Source of the DNA: Bacteroidales bacterium
GTDB taxonomy: Bacteria; Bacteroidota; Bacteroidia; Bacteroidales; UBA1402
DNA length: 34,068 bases
Direction: 5' to 3'
Assembly (NCBI GenBank): GCA_017464285.1
Contig: JAFUDT010000012.1
Location: 1-34,068 of the forward strand
The notes under the pieces are model-generated. The model was not told the DNA's origin. It ran no database searches and saw only the letters and a list, made by a program, of their open reading frames with translations. A program made the position numbers and the translations under genes. Positions 1-8,830 of the stretch are shown one piece after another; positions within the stretch are counted from its first letter, which is position 1; each line of letters begins with the position of its first letter.

Positions 1-1077
1 CCAGTTGTCGCGGGTCACCTCGTCGGAGCCTTCCATGAGGTTGCCGGCGATGTACCACTTGCCGGGGCGGCTGACCGGGTTGGCCGACTTGTCGTACCAG
101 TCGCCTTCGGCCCAGGCCGAGCCGGGCGAATACATGTGACGTTCCTCCAGTCGGGCCACCAGCGACACGACATCGCTTTGCGTGGCCGGACCGGGCTTGT
201 AATAGTTGTTGATAAGATTGACCAGGGAGGTCTCGTCGCCCCCGTCCACCGTGCGATCTCCCCAGTTGAATATCACGTTGTTGCGGAAATCGAAGGGACC
301 GGACATGCCGATAGAGGCATTGCGGCCTTTGTTGCAGGCGAACAGGTTGTGATGAAAAGTCGAGGGTGCGCCACCCCAGGTAGCTCCATGGGAGACAGGG
401 GCCAAGGCTTCGCTGGATATGGTCCACTGGATAGTGATATAGCGTGAAGGATCCTTGATCTGGGTACTTCCGTCCAGAGAAGGACGCATGTGACGATACA
501 GCGAAATATTCTCGTCCAGGGCCCAGCTGGTGGAACAATGGTCGATAATGACATGGTGATCGACGTTGCCGCCGATGCCGTCGTCGTATTTCATAATTTC
601 TTCCTGATAGCCTCGACGGGCCCGGATATGACGGACTATCACTTCATAAGTGTTGATGCTCAGTGTGCCGTCGGCCAGACAGATGCCGTCACCGGGCGCC
701 GACTGCCCGGCGATGGTCACATAGGGATGGACGATGTCGATATTACTTTCCAGGAAGATCGTTCCGGCCACGCGGAAGACAACGATACGGGGACCTTCGG
801 CCTCGAGGGCCTCGCGCAGGCTGCCGGGACCGTGGTCGTCGAGATTGGTGACCACCCATACTTTGCCTCCGCGGCCGCCGACTGTAAACATGCCGGCACC
901 CCAGGCGCCGGGGAAGGCGGGGATCACTGCCTCGGGCATACGGGGCGGATGGGGAGGTATCATGCCGGAAACCGGCTGAAGGACGGGATAAGTCGTCATT
1001 TGGGCAGCGGCCGTAAGCGTACCGGCCAATACCATCGTCAGCACAAGGCTACGGAAAAGTACATTGCTGTTTCTCAT
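1..1077 (-). CDS. Secreted pectate lyase, PL1-type (partial, C-terminus off the left edge)
   Basis: Reading leftward from the ATG at 1077 gives 359 codons without a stop up to the window edge. Residues 1-26 form a Sec signal peptide (charged MRNSN start, hydrophobic core, end at TAAAQ). The mature part opens with AFPGAWGAG then GGRGGKVWVVTNL and GPGSLREAL (about 54-91), the usual N-terminal signature of Bacteroidetes pectate lyases. TIAGQSAPGDGI (121-132) and VIIDHCSTSWA (176-186) are parallel beta-helix core motifs; the latter is the vWIDH-type motif of PL1/Amb_allergen proteins. The family cleaves polygalacturonan by beta-elimination outside the cytoplasm. The catalytic arginine and the C-terminal end (possibly a sorting domain) lie outside the window or cannot be assigned. 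It is divergent from a GntR regulator. The fold is secure; exact substrate is inferred. Confidence 0.88.
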   Translation of the reverse strand, partial: MRNSNVLFRSLVLTMVLAGTLTAAAQMTTYPVLQPVSGMIPPHPPRMPEAVIPAFPGAWGAGMFTVGGRGGKVWVVTNLDDHGPGSLREALEAEGPRIVVFRVAGTIFLESNIDIVHPYVTIAGQSAPGDGICLADGTLSINTYEVIVRHIRARRGYQEEIMKYDDGIGGNVDHHVIIDHCSTSWALDENISLYRHMRPSLDGSTQIKDPSRYITIQWTISSEALAPVSHGATWGGAPSTFHHNLFACNKGRNASIGMSGPFDFRNNVIFNWGDRTVDGGDETSLVNLINNYYKPGPATQSDVVSLVARLEERHMYSPGSAWAEGDWYDKSANPVSRPGKWYIAGNLMEGSDEVTRDNW

Positions 1078-1087
1078 CTTCTTACCA

Positions 1088-1127
1088 TTACAGGTTCTTC
1101 ATCAGTGATTGTTATATGAACCTGTAA
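1088..1127. promoter_or_regulatory. Perfect 10-bp inverted repeat ahead of the pectate lyase gene
   Basis: TTACAGGTTC at 1088-1097 is exactly repeated in inverse as GAACCTGTAA at 1118-1127, with a 20-bp spacer. On the lyase strand the second arm ends 10 nt before the ATG at 1077. It could be a leader hairpin acting on translation, or a two-half-site operator for the divergently encoded GntR protein. The outer arm overlaps a weak promoter-like TAGTTTTA on the minus strand (1125-1132). The repeat is seen directly; its function is inferred. Confidence 0.5.
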
Positions 1128-1195
1128 AACTAAAGAAAATAATCCTGTTATGTTCACGATTACGCTTCTTTACGCTTTTTTTATCCGGTGAAAGA

Positions 1196-1226
1196 TTGTG
1201 AAGGAAACAGCTTTGCACTACCTTTG
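1196..1226 (+). promoter_or_regulatory. Promoter of the GntR-YqaA operon
   Basis: TTG at 1196-1198, a 20-bp spacer, and TACCTTTG at 1219-1226 match the Bacteroidetes housekeeping promoter (-33 TTG, -7 TAnnTTTG). The expected start of transcription near 1232 leaves a leader of about 18 nt before the ATG at 1250. Confidence 0.65.
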
Positions 1227-1249
1227 TCTGCCCAATCGGCTGTATTGAT

Positions 1250-1978
1250 ATGACAGGAGGAGACAGGGAACATCCGAATTTGCCGCGCTACCGGAAGGTG
1301 TACGAGCAGCTTCGGCGCCAGATAGAGCAGGGAGCGTTTGTTTCGGGACAGCTGCTGCCGTCCGAGAACGAACTGGCTGCTGCCTGGCAGGTGGCCAGGC
1401 CGACCGTGCGCAGCGCCCTGGAGCATCTCGTGGCCGACGGCTTTATCGTCAAGCAGCAGGGCAAGGGCAGCATTGTGACGGGCAAGCCCAAGAATGTCGG
1501 ACTGCTTTCGCTCAAGGGGACAACTTCGGCCATCGGCCGCGACAACCTGACGACCCATATCATTGTCAAGCCGGAGATCCGACAGTGGAAGGAGGCATTC
1601 GGCTACGAACTCAGCGACATGGAAAAAGAAGCCGGCTGTATTTATTTCGAAAGGCTACGGCTGGTCAACGGCCGGCCGGTTTTCTATGACATCACGATGT
1701 TTGCCAACCTGAACTTTCCACGGTTTACAGCACGGAATCTGGAGAACGCCTCCCTGTTCGAGGTACTGAGAACCAACTATCAGGTGGAGATAAAAGGCGG
1801 AGTTCAGCAGTTGTTTGCCATCAAGGCCGACAGGGATCTGCAGAACTATTTTGAAGTCAGGCCCGGTCACCCGGTTCTGCAACTGATTCGCAAGATCGAG
1901 ACCAACAGGATAGGCATCTACCTGTACAGCAAAGTCTTTTGTAACACTCAAGAATACGCACTCTCCGGCAGTTTTTGA
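1250..1978 (+). CDS. GntR/HutC-family transcriptional regulator (wHTH + UTRA)
   Basis: This 242-residue protein has a GntR winged helix at about 12-78 (YEQLRRQIEQGAF, LPSENELAAAWQVARPTVR, then GFIVKQQGKGSIV) and a UTRA ligand-binding domain at about 95-238. The length and the order of domains are those of the HutC subfamily, which binds small effectors such as sugar phosphates or amino-acid derivatives to control nearby catabolic genes. It is divergent from the pectate lyase and its stop is followed after one base by the start of the YqaA-like gene, so the two are probably co-transcribed. The divergent layout makes the lyase a candidate target, but the effector cannot be read from the sequence. 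Confidence 0.9.
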   Translation: MTGGDREHPNLPRYRKVYEQLRRQIEQGAFVSGQLLPSENELAAAWQVARPTVRSALEHLVADGFIVKQQGKGSIVTGKPKNVGLLSLKGTTSAIGRDNLTTHIIVKPEIRQWKEAFGYELSDMEKEAGCIYFERLRLVNGRPVFYDITMFANLNFPRFTARNLENASLFEVLRTNYQVEIKGGVQQLFAIKADRDLQNYFEVRPGHPVLQLIRKIETNRIGIYLYSKVFCNTQEYALSGSF

Positions 1979-1979
1979 C

Positions 1980-2429
1980 ATGGATTTCTTTATCGGACTC
2001 GGCTATTTCGGACTGTTTCTCGGCGCTTTTCTGGCCGGGAGCATTGTCCCCTTCAGCTCGGAAATCCTGCTGGGCGCCCTGCTGGCTGGCAGCGGCGACC
2101 CGCTCATCTGCCTGATTGCCGTGACGCTGGGTAACACACTGGGCGGCATGACATGCTATTACCTTGGCCGCATGGGCAAACAGGAATGGCTGGAGAAGTA
2201 CTTCAAATTCAAACCGGAGACCATTGACAAATATCGGGAGAAAATCAAGAAAAACGGTGCCTTTATGGCTCTGTTCTCCTGGCTGCCTTACGTCGGCGAA
2301 GCCATTTCCATTTCATTGGGATTCTCCAAGACTCCGGCATTGCCTGTCAGTGTATTCATGCTCATCGGAAAACTGGGTCGCTTCGTGGTCATGCTGCTGG
2401 CCATCCAAGGTCTGATTGCCTGGTTCTGA
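1980..2429 (+). CDS. YqaA/DedA-like small integral membrane protein (SNARE-associated/VTT family)
   Basis: The 149-residue protein is mostly hydrophobic. It has a re-entrant-like N-terminal segment (FLGAFLAGSIVPFSSEILLGALLAG), the GNTLGGMTCYYLGRMG motif at about 50-65, an amphipathic cytosolic stretch (WLEKYFKFKPETIDKYREK), then FMALFSWLPYVGEAIS and a C-terminal helix. This fits the short YqaA branch of the DedA superfamily (usually 140-200 residues), whose members are linked to membrane homeostasis and, in some DedA proteins, to undecaprenyl-phosphate or phospholipid flipping. The ATG lies one base after the GntR stop, indicating translational coupling. The transported lipid, if any, is unknown. 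Confidence 0.82.
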   Translation: MDFFIGLGYFGLFLGAFLAGSIVPFSSEILLGALLAGSGDPLICLIAVTLGNTLGGMTCYYLGRMGKQEWLEKYFKFKPETIDKYREKIKKNGAFMALFSWLPYVGEAISISLGFSKTPALPVSVFMLIGKLGRFVVMLLAIQGLIAWF

Positions 2430-2493
2430 AAAGGTACCCAGGAAACCATAGAAGAAAAATAGTTTCCCATCAACGCACTGATAATCAGCGTGA

Positions 2494-2514
2494 AATACAA
2501 ACATCCCTTGTATT
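2494..2514. promoter_or_regulatory. Candidate TetR operator (7-7-7 palindrome)
   Basis: AATACAA (2494-2500) and TTGTATT (2508-2514) are perfect inverted arms around a 7-bp spacer, in the intergenic region just ahead of the TetR-type regulator gene. Size and placement suit an autoregulatory TetR-family operator. It lies about 50 bp upstream of the -7 box at 2561, so a direct steric block is not obvious. Confidence 0.4.
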
Positions 2515-2560
2515 AATCATATTTAACTAAGCGCGCGACGGAAAAAAGAAATCATTGTTA

Positions 2561-2568
2561 TAATTTTG
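2561..2568 (+). promoter_or_regulatory. Likely -7 box for the efflux operon
   Basis: TAATTTTG matches TAnnTTTG exactly and lies 37 bp ahead of the ATG at 2605. No TTG is present about 20 bp upstream, so the -33 element is absent or weak, as might be expected for an inducible promoter. Confidence 0.4.
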
Positions 2569-2604
2569 CGCCGTTTTTAGCAATACCATGAGGTACTGAT
2601 TTCC

Positions 2605-3273
2605 ATGACCAAAGAGCAGAAAACGGAGCTACAACAGACTATCCGGGAGACCGCGGGCAAACTGTTCCTACAGTACGGGCTGCGCAGTGTCAGCATCAAT
2701 GACATCTGCCGGGAACTGGGTATTTCCAAAAAGACCTTCTACCTTAACTACTCTTCCAAGGAATCTCTCGTAGAGGACGTGCTGGCCGAACATGCCCGGA
2801 AGACTTCCGAACGCATGACAAACCGGATTTTCACTCAGAAACTGCCCACGGAGCAACCCTGCATCATCGACCGGCTCATGGGCTTTTCCAGCATCCAGAT
2901 GCACAAGCCTTCCCCCCGGCACGACCGTCTGGTCTACGAGTTGAACAAATACTATCCGGAAATCGCACACTGGCGTTTGCAGACCATGCACAACTACCAG
3001 TATGCATTTTTCAAGGAAGCCATACACCAGGGAATACAGGAAGGTGTTTTCCGCGACGACATGGACATAGATCTGATTACCGAGTTTATCACTGTCCAGT
3101 TCATGGCCTCCATTCATCATATTTTTGACCACTACAGCAGCCCGGCCGACAAGAAATCGGCCATGCAGCTGCTTGTACACGTCCAGCTGATGGCCCTCTG
3201 CAACAGAAAGGGGCTGGAGTATTACTTCCGGCAGAGACAGGAGGCCGGACACGAAGACAAAGAAGAAGAATAG
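2605..3273 (+). CDS. TetR/AcrR-family transcriptional regulator of the efflux operon
   Basis: The protein has 222 residues. A TetR-type helix-turn-helix occupies about 10-58 (LFLQYGLRSVSINDICRELG, then ISKKTFYLNYSSKESLVEDVL). The remainder is helical and divergent, as is normal for the ligand-binding domain. It starts the operon, 21 bp ahead of the TolC-like gene, so it most likely represses its own efflux genes and is released by a pump substrate. The ATG at 2605 is chosen because the upstream ATG at 2588 runs into a TGA after three codons. The ligand is unknown. Confidence 0.9.
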   Translation: MTKEQKTELQQTIRETAGKLFLQYGLRSVSINDICRELGISKKTFYLNYSSKESLVEDVLAEHARKTSERMTNRIFTQKLPTEQPCIIDRLMGFSSIQMHKPSPRHDRLVYELNKYYPEIAHWRLQTMHNYQYAFFKEAIHQGIQEGVFRDDMDIDLITEFITVQFMASIHHIFDHYSSPADKKSAMQLLVHVQLMALCNRKGLEYYFRQRQEAGHEDKEEE

Positions 3274-3294
3274 CAATAAAATACACTGTAAACT

Positions 3295-4590
3295 ATGAAA
3301 AGAAGACTGATTCCCCTTCTTGGAGCACTGCTCGCCCTGGCACCTCTGTGCAGCCTGCAGGCTCAGGAAAAAAAACGGTTGAAACTGACCTTGGAGGAGG
3401 CACAGATTTGTGCCGTCGAGAACAACCGCACGCTGAAAAACGCTTCACTGGATGTACAGAAGTCGCAGGCTACCCGCTGGAAGGCGCTGGCCTCGATGCT
3501 GCCTCAGGTCAATGCACAGGCTGACTACTCCGACTTTCTGGGCTACAAGCTGAACCTGGGAGGCATGAGCATTCCCATGAATCCCAGCGGGACACTGGCC
3601 GTAACAGCCTCCATCACCCTGAGTGGAGCACAGGTGGTGGCCACCCAGATCAGCCAGATAGCCGCCAAGATGTCGGACATTACCCAGCGGCAAAGCGAGC
3701 AGCAGATCAAGGACCAGGTCCGAACGCTGTACTACTCGGCCCTGGTTATGGACGAAACAGTCAGGCTGCTGGAAGAAAACCTGAACAACCTGCAGTCGCT
3801 CTACGCTTATACGGAAGCCTCGGTCAAGGCCGGCATCTCCGAACAGACCGATGCCGACCAGCTGCTGGTCCAGCTGGCTTCGATGCAGACCTCCATCAGT
3901 TCCAGCCGCCGCTCGATGGAGATGGTATATAATTCGCTGCTGCTGCAGCTCGGGCTGGACATTGACACGGAGATAGTCCTGACGCAGAGCCTCGACGACC
4001 TGCTCAATACCCAGACCGCCGCCGAGCTGCTGAGCCGGGAATTCAACCTAGACAACAACTACAACTGGCAGCTGATGCAGGAGAGCCTCAAGCTGTCCAA
4101 AAAGCAGGTCCGCTCGGCCCAATGGAGCTACGGTCCGACCATAAGTGCTTTCTACCAGTACTCGGCCAAGACCTACTTCGGCAAGAGCGAAGGCTTCAAC
4201 ACCACCCCGCCCAACATGGTCGGTGCCTCGGTCAGCCTGCCGATATTCTCGAGCCTCAGCCGGCTCAAAGCCGTCAAGGAGGCCAAGATTGACTACGAAA
4301 AGCAGCTCAATTCCCTGGCCGACACCGAGAACGCCCTCAAGGTGCAGCACCGTCAGCTCTGCTACAACCTGAACACGGCCTTTGAGACCTTCAACACCCA
4401 GAAGCAGAACATAGACGTCACGCAGAGGGTTTTCAAGAATATTTCCAACAAATACGAGGTCGGAGCAGCCTCCAGCCTGGACCTGACCAACGCCGGCACC
4501 AACCTGATTGCCGCCCAGAGCAGCTACGTACAGGCGCTCATGGAACTGGTCAATGCCCAGATCGCCCTCGAAGAACTGTTGAACGAATAA
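3295..4590 (+). CDS. TolC-like outer membrane efflux protein
   Basis: The 431-residue protein has a Sec signal peptide (residues 1-23, ending LCSLQA). Two repeated helical/beta OEP units follow: about 30-215 (ALEEAQICAVENNRTLK-like start, written LTLEEAQICAVENNRTL here) and about 240-430 (QLMQESLKLSKKQVRSAQW, SVSLPIFSS). These are the hallmarks of the TolC/OprM family, which forms trimeric outer-membrane channels with a periplasmic tunnel. The length is normal. It is followed 13 bp later by the adaptor and pump genes, so it is the exit duct of this tripartite system. Confidence 0.93.
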   Translation: MKRRLIPLLGALLALAPLCSLQAQEKKRLKLTLEEAQICAVENNRTLKNASLDVQKSQATRWKALASMLPQVNAQADYSDFLGYKLNLGGMSIPMNPSGTLAVTASITLSGAQVVATQISQIAAKMSDITQRQSEQQIKDQVRTLYYSALVMDETVRLLEENLNNLQSLYAYTEASVKAGISEQTDADQLLVQLASMQTSISSSRRSMEMVYNSLLLQLGLDIDTEIVLTQSLDDLLNTQTAAELLSREFNLDNNYNWQLMQESLKLSKKQVRSAQWSYGPTISAFYQYSAKTYFGKSEGFNTTPPNMVGASVSLPIFSSLSRLKAVKEAKIDYEKQLNSLADTENALKVQHRQLCYNLNTAFETFNTQKQNIDVTQRVFKNISNKYEVGAASSLDLTNAGTNLIAAQSSYVQALMELVNAQIALEELLNE

Positions 4591-4603
4591 CAACATCAGC
4601 CAT

Positions 4604-5623
4604 ATGAACAAGAACATCAGCATTATTTCTCTGGCCGGTATTGCCCTGCTGCTGGCAGGCTGCTCCGGCAACAAAGCCCAAGTCCAGGAAGCGCAGGAGC
4701 GCATCGAGATTGTCAAGACGACGGTCCTGCAGCCCAGAACCATCGCCCGTAACATCGAAGTATCCACCACCTTGATGGGTTACGAGACCCAGAATGTGGC
4801 ACCTTCGCTGACCGGACGCATCGAACATATCTACGTCGAGGTCGGTTCCAAGGTGAAAGCCGGCGACAACCTGGTACGCATGGACCAGAACCAGTACAAC
4901 ACGGCCCGTCTGACCTTTACCAACCTCAAGACCGAGATGGCCCGCATGGAGAAACTGAAAGAGTCGGGCAGCATTTCGCAGCAGAGCTACGATCAGATGA
5001 AACTGAGCTACGACCAGGCCCGCGAAAGTCTGGAATTCCTGCAGACCAACACTTACGTGAAGGCTCCCTTCAAGGGGGTGATCTCGGCCAAGACCTACGA
5101 AGACGGCGAGCTCTACGGCGGACAGCCGATTCTGGTGCTGACCCAGATTGAAAAACTCAAGGCACTGGTAGCCATACCCGAAAGGTATTTCCCGAAAATC
5201 AAGGCCGGCATGAAACTGTACCTGACATCTGACATCTACAAGGATGAGACCTTCCCGGCCAGCATCGAGCTGGTCTATCCGACCATCGATCCGGCCTCCC
5301 ATACTTTCCAGGTGAAGATTGTCATACCCAATGCCGACGAACGGCTGCGCCCGGGCATGTATGTCAAGACGACCATCGCCCTGGGTCAGGAACAGATCAT
5401 CGTGGCTCCCTACCAGTCTGTGCTCAAACTGACCGGTGCCAACGACCGCTATGTCTTCCTGAACGAGAACGGTATCGCCAAACGCGTGAATGTCACCATG
5501 GGCGAACGTTTCGATGAAATGATAGAAATCAATGCCCCCGAAATCAGGGAAGGGGTGGAAATTGTCAGTGTCGGCCAGTCGAAACTGGTGGACGGAGTTA
5601 AACTGAATGTGATTAAAGACTAA
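4604..5623 (+). CDS. RND efflux periplasmic adaptor (membrane fusion lipoprotein)
   Basis: The 339-residue protein begins with a lipoprotein signal and lipobox LAGC (Cys20). It then has the HlyD/MFP layout: a beta-barrel entry around 45-70, a split lipoyl/biotinyl half (HIYVEVGSKVKAGDNLV, about 74-90), a short alpha-helical hairpin (about 98-145), the second lipoyl half (YVKAPFKGVISAKTYEDGE) and a beta-barrel and membrane-proximal region. It links the inner-membrane RND pump encoded 3 bp downstream to the TolC-like channel encoded upstream. The short hairpin is typical of AcrA/MexA-like adaptors. Confidence 0.93.
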   Translation: MNKNISIISLAGIALLLAGCSGNKAQVQEAQERIEIVKTTVLQPRTIARNIEVSTTLMGYETQNVAPSLTGRIEHIYVEVGSKVKAGDNLVRMDQNQYNTARLTFTNLKTEMARMEKLKESGSISQQSYDQMKLSYDQARESLEFLQTNTYVKAPFKGVISAKTYEDGELYGGQPILVLTQIEKLKALVAIPERYFPKIKAGMKLYLTSDIYKDETFPASIELVYPTIDPASHTFQVKIVIPNADERLRPGMYVKTTIALGQEQIIVAPYQSVLKLTGANDRYVFLNENGIAKRVNVTMGERFDEMIEINAPEIREGVEIVSVGQSKLVDGVKLNVIKD

Positions 5624-5626
5624 GCC

Positions 5627-8600
5627 ATGAGTATCTATAAATCTGCGATCAACAAACCGGTGACGACGGTGCTGATATTCGTAGCCGTCATCGTCATCGG
5701 TCTCTTCTGCTACCGGCAACTGCCCATCGACCAGTTTCCGGAAATGGATCCGCCCTACATTACGGTCATGACCACCTATGCCGGGGCCAGTGCCAGCGAA
5801 ATAGAGACCAATGTGAGCAAGCTGCTCGAAAACAGCCTGAACTCGGTGGACGGACTGAAAAGCATCACTTCACAGTCGAAAGACAATATTTCGATGGTGT
5901 TCATGGAATTCGAATGGGGACTGGACCTGGATGAAGTCATCAACGACATACGATCGTATGTCGATATGGCCAAGAACAACCTGCCTGACGGCTGTTCTAC
6001 GCCTTTCATCCTCAAATTCAGCTCCAGTGCCATGCCGATTGCACAATATGCCATCACGGCCGAAGAGAGCTATCCCGGTCTGGACAAGATACTGAACGAC
6101 GAGCTGCTGCCTGTCCTGAACCAGGTGGATGGTATCGGCAACCTGACCTTGTCGGGCACACCGGAACGATATGTCTATGTGGAGGTCGACCAGCAGAAGC
6201 TGGACGCCTACGGCATTTCCCTGGAGACCATCAGCAACATGATCGGCGCCAACAACCTGAACATGTCGTCGGGAACGGTCAAGATGCCCAAAGAGCAGTA
6301 TCAGATGGAAGTCCGCAGCGAGTACGTGGAAAGTTCCGAGATTGCCGACATTGTGGTGACCACTACGCTGGACGGCCGCCAGGTTTTCGTCCGCGACATC
6401 GCGACTATCCGCGATACCATCAAGGATCTGTCGCTCGACGAGAAATTCAACGGCCGTGACGCCGTCCGCCTGATCGTCAGCAAGCAGACCGGAGCCAACA
6501 CTGTCAAGATCTGCCGCGAACTGGAAAAGGAGATCAACAAGGCAGCCAGGATGCTGCCGACCGACATCCGCATCGAAAAGGTCTATGATTCGGCCGACGA
6601 CATCCAGAACTCCATTTCCTCGCTGGAGGAATCCATTCTCTATGCCCTGCTCTTTGTCGTTCTGGTCGTGCTCTTCTTCCTGGGCAAATGGCGGGCGGCA
6701 ATGATCATATCCCTGACCATCCCCATTTCGCTGATTGTAGCTTTCGTCTACCTGAAATTCGCCGACAGCTCGCTGAACATCATCTCCCTGTGTTCGCTTT
6801 CGGTAGCTATCGGCATGGTCGTGGACGATGCCATCGTCGTCCTGGAGAATATCACCAAGCACATCGACCGCGGGGCCAGTCCCCGGGAGGCCGCCATATA
6901 CGCCACCAACGAAGTATGGGTATCGGTCATCGCCACCACGCTGGTCATCGCCGCCGTATTCATCCCGATGACCATGTTGAGCGGTATCGCCGGCATCATG
7001 TTCAAGGAGCTGGGCTGGATCGTGACCATCGTGGTCTGCACATCGACCGTAACGGCTATCACACTGACCCCGATGCTCTGTTCCAAGCTGCTCAAGTCCA
7101 GGCCTGTCCACGTGGACGAGAACGGTCGTCTGATTGAAGACGACATCCATACGGGCTGGTACCAGAAGTATATCGTCGGTTTCCTGAACAAAGTTGATGT
7201 ATGGTATGCCAAGGCTCTACATACCTGTCTGAACCACAAGGCGCTGACCATGGCCTTCTGTTTCCTGCTGTTCTTTGCCTCGCTCATTCCGATGATCTCG
7301 GGACAGATAGGTACGGACTTCATGCAGGAAAGCGACAACGGACGTCTGACGGTCAATGTCGAACTGCAGCTGGGCACCCGTATCGAAGAAACCCTGAAAA
7401 CGGCCCGCAAGCTGGAAGCCCGTTTCTGCGAACTGGTACCGGAAATCCGCATTATCTCGACTTCGGCCGGATCGAATGACGAAGCCGGTATTTCGGCCAT
7501 GTTCTCCTCGACGACCAATTACAAGATTTCGATGCGTATCACCTGTACCAAGAAGTACGAGCGTGAACGCAGCATCTTCGAAATTGCCGAAATTCTGCGC
7601 AACGAAATGGCTCAATATCCGGAAATCGTGGACTTCCAGGCCCAGACTTCAGGCGGCATGGGCGGTGGCGGAACCTCGGTCGAAGTGGAGATCTACGGCT
7701 ACGACTTTAACGAGACCAACCGTGTGGCCGAGCAGATTCGCCAGCGGATCGCCGACAATGTGCCCGGAGCCCGCGACATTATCAACAGCCGCGACAAAGA
7801 CCGTGTAGAACTGCTGGTCAACGTCGACAAGGAGAAACTGGCCCGTCACGGCCTGACCTCGGCCACAGTGGCCACCTACTTGCGCAACCGTGTGAACGGA
7901 GTCACTGCCGGACTGCTCAAGGATGACGGCGATGAATATTACATCGTGGTCCGACTCAAGGAGGAGAATCGCAACTCGATCACCTCGATCGAGGACATCT
8001 CCATCCCCACTCCCATGGGCAACAATGTCAAACTGAGCGAAATAGCCACCATCGGCGAGTACTGGGCCCCGCCGACGATCACCCGCAAGAGCCGCCAGCG
8101 CTACCTGACCCTGACGGTCACTCCCTATCACACTTCGTTGGGCGACTTGGCTGCATCAATTGAGCAGGAAATCAGCCAGATAGACTTACCAAGCGGCATT
8201 ACGACCCGACTGGCCGGCAACTTTGAAGATCAGCAGGAGAGCTTTGCCGACATGGGAACGCTGCTGCTGTTGATCATCATGCTGGTCTATATTGTCATGG
8301 CATCGCAGTTCGAGTCCTTTGCCAAGCCCGCCATTATCATGTTTGCCATCCCCTTCGCCTTTACGGGCGTCATACTGGCACTGCTCATCACCGGAACGAC
8401 ACTGGACATTATCGGTGCCCTGGGTATCATCATGCTGGTAGGTATCGTCGTCAAGAACGGTATTGTGCTGGTGGACTACATCAACCTCATGCGCGACCGT
8501 GGACATGAACTCAACGAGGCCATCGAGATGTCGGGAGCTTCCCGTCTGCGCCCTGTGCTGATGACGGCCTTCACCACTATCCTGGGTATGCTGCCTATGG

Positions 8601-8818
8601 CCTTGAGCCAGGGTGAAGGTTCGGAAATGTGGCATCCGCTGGGTATCGTCGTCATGGGCGGCCTACTGGTTTCGACCATTGTCACGCTGATTGTGGTACC
8701 TGTCATGTATGCCATCATGAGCCGCCACGGAGAGCGCGACAAGGAAGAAAAGAATCGCAAGAACTTTATTTTCATGCAGATTGCGGATGACAGGAAAGAG
8801 AATTTAAACAACAAGTAA
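5627..8818 (+). CDS. AcrB-like RND multidrug efflux pump
   Basis: This is a full-length (1063-residue) inner-membrane proton antiporter of the RND superfamily. It has the N-terminal TM1 (TTVLIFVAVIVIGLFCYRQL), the FPEMDPPYITV and YAGASASEIE motifs, and TM4 GMVVDDAIVVLENI with the proton-relay pair Asp400/Asp401. TM10 carries GIVVKNGIVLVDYINLM with Lys943, equivalent to AcrB Lys940. Both periplasmic porter loops are present, and a glycine-rich SGGMGGGGTS turn lies near residue 680. The sequence resembles the HAE1 (drug) group more than metal pumps; specificity is not readable. It ends with a charged cytosolic tail and is followed after 12 bp by the PII-like gene. Confidence 0.95.
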   Translation: MSIYKSAINKPVTTVLIFVAVIVIGLFCYRQLPIDQFPEMDPPYITVMTTYAGASASEIETNVSKLLENSLNSVDGLKSITSQSKDNISMVFMEFEWGLDLDEVINDIRSYVDMAKNNLPDGCSTPFILKFSSSAMPIAQYAITAEESYPGLDKILNDELLPVLNQVDGIGNLTLSGTPERYVYVEVDQQKLDAYGISLETISNMIGANNLNMSSGTVKMPKEQYQMEVRSEYVESSEIADIVVTTTLDGRQVFVRDIATIRDTIKDLSLDEKFNGRDAVRLIVSKQTGANTVKICRELEKEINKAARMLPTDIRIEKVYDSADDIQNSISSLEESILYALLFVVLVVLFFLGKWRAAMIISLTIPISLIVAFVYLKFADSSLNIISLCSLSVAIGMVVDDAIVVLENITKHIDRGASPREAAIYATNEVWVSVIATTLVIAAVFIPMTMLSGIAGIMFKELGWIVTIVVCTSTVTAITLTPMLCSKLLKSRPVHVDENGRLIEDDIHTGWYQKYIVGFLNKVDVWYAKALHTCLNHKALTMAFCFLLFFASLIPMISGQIGTDFMQESDNGRLTVNVELQLGTRIEETLKTARKLEARFCELVPEIRIISTSAGSNDEAGISAMFSSTTNYKISMRITCTKKYERERSIFEIAEILRNEMAQYPEIVDFQAQTSGGMGGGGTSVEVEIYGYDFNETNRVAEQIRQRIADNVPGARDIINSRDKDRVELLVNVDKEKLARHGLTSATVATYLRNRVNGVTAGLLKDDGDEYYIVVRLKEENRNSITSIEDISIPTPMGNNVKLSEIATIGEYWAPPTITRKSRQRYLTLTVTPYHTSLGDLAASIEQEISQIDLPSGITTRLAGNFEDQQESFADMGTLLLLIIMLVYIVMASQFESFAKPAIIMFAIPFAFTGVILALLITGTTLDIIGALGIIMLVGIVVKNGIVLVDYINLMRDRGHELNEAIEMSGASRLRPVLMTAFTTILGMLPMALSQGEGSEMWHPLGIVVMGGLLVSTIVTLIVVPVMYAIMSRHGERDKEEKNRKNFIFMQIADDRKENLNNK

Positions 8819-8830
8819 AAAAACGAGATT

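Noticed and set aside
136..1119. Plus-strand open frames of 103 and 209 residues
   Set aside because: They are antisense to the pectate lyase frame, which shows a signal peptide and several family motifs; the plus frames have none.
2441..2467. GGAAAC-N15-GTTTCC hairpin after the YqaA-like gene
   Set aside because: Only 6 bp, long loop and no T run, so not called a terminator.
4550..5719. Minus-strand open frame of 389 residues
   Set aside because: Antisense to the adaptor gene, which has a lipobox and full MFP architecture.
5870..7150. Minus-strand open frame of 426 residues
   Set aside because: Antisense shadow of the RND pump gene; composition rich in H, D, G and Q as expected from complementing GC-rich codons.
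7650..7676. Glycine-rich stretch in the RND gene
   Set aside because: A short in-frame loop (SGGMGGGGTS) common to this pump family, not a DNA repeat.
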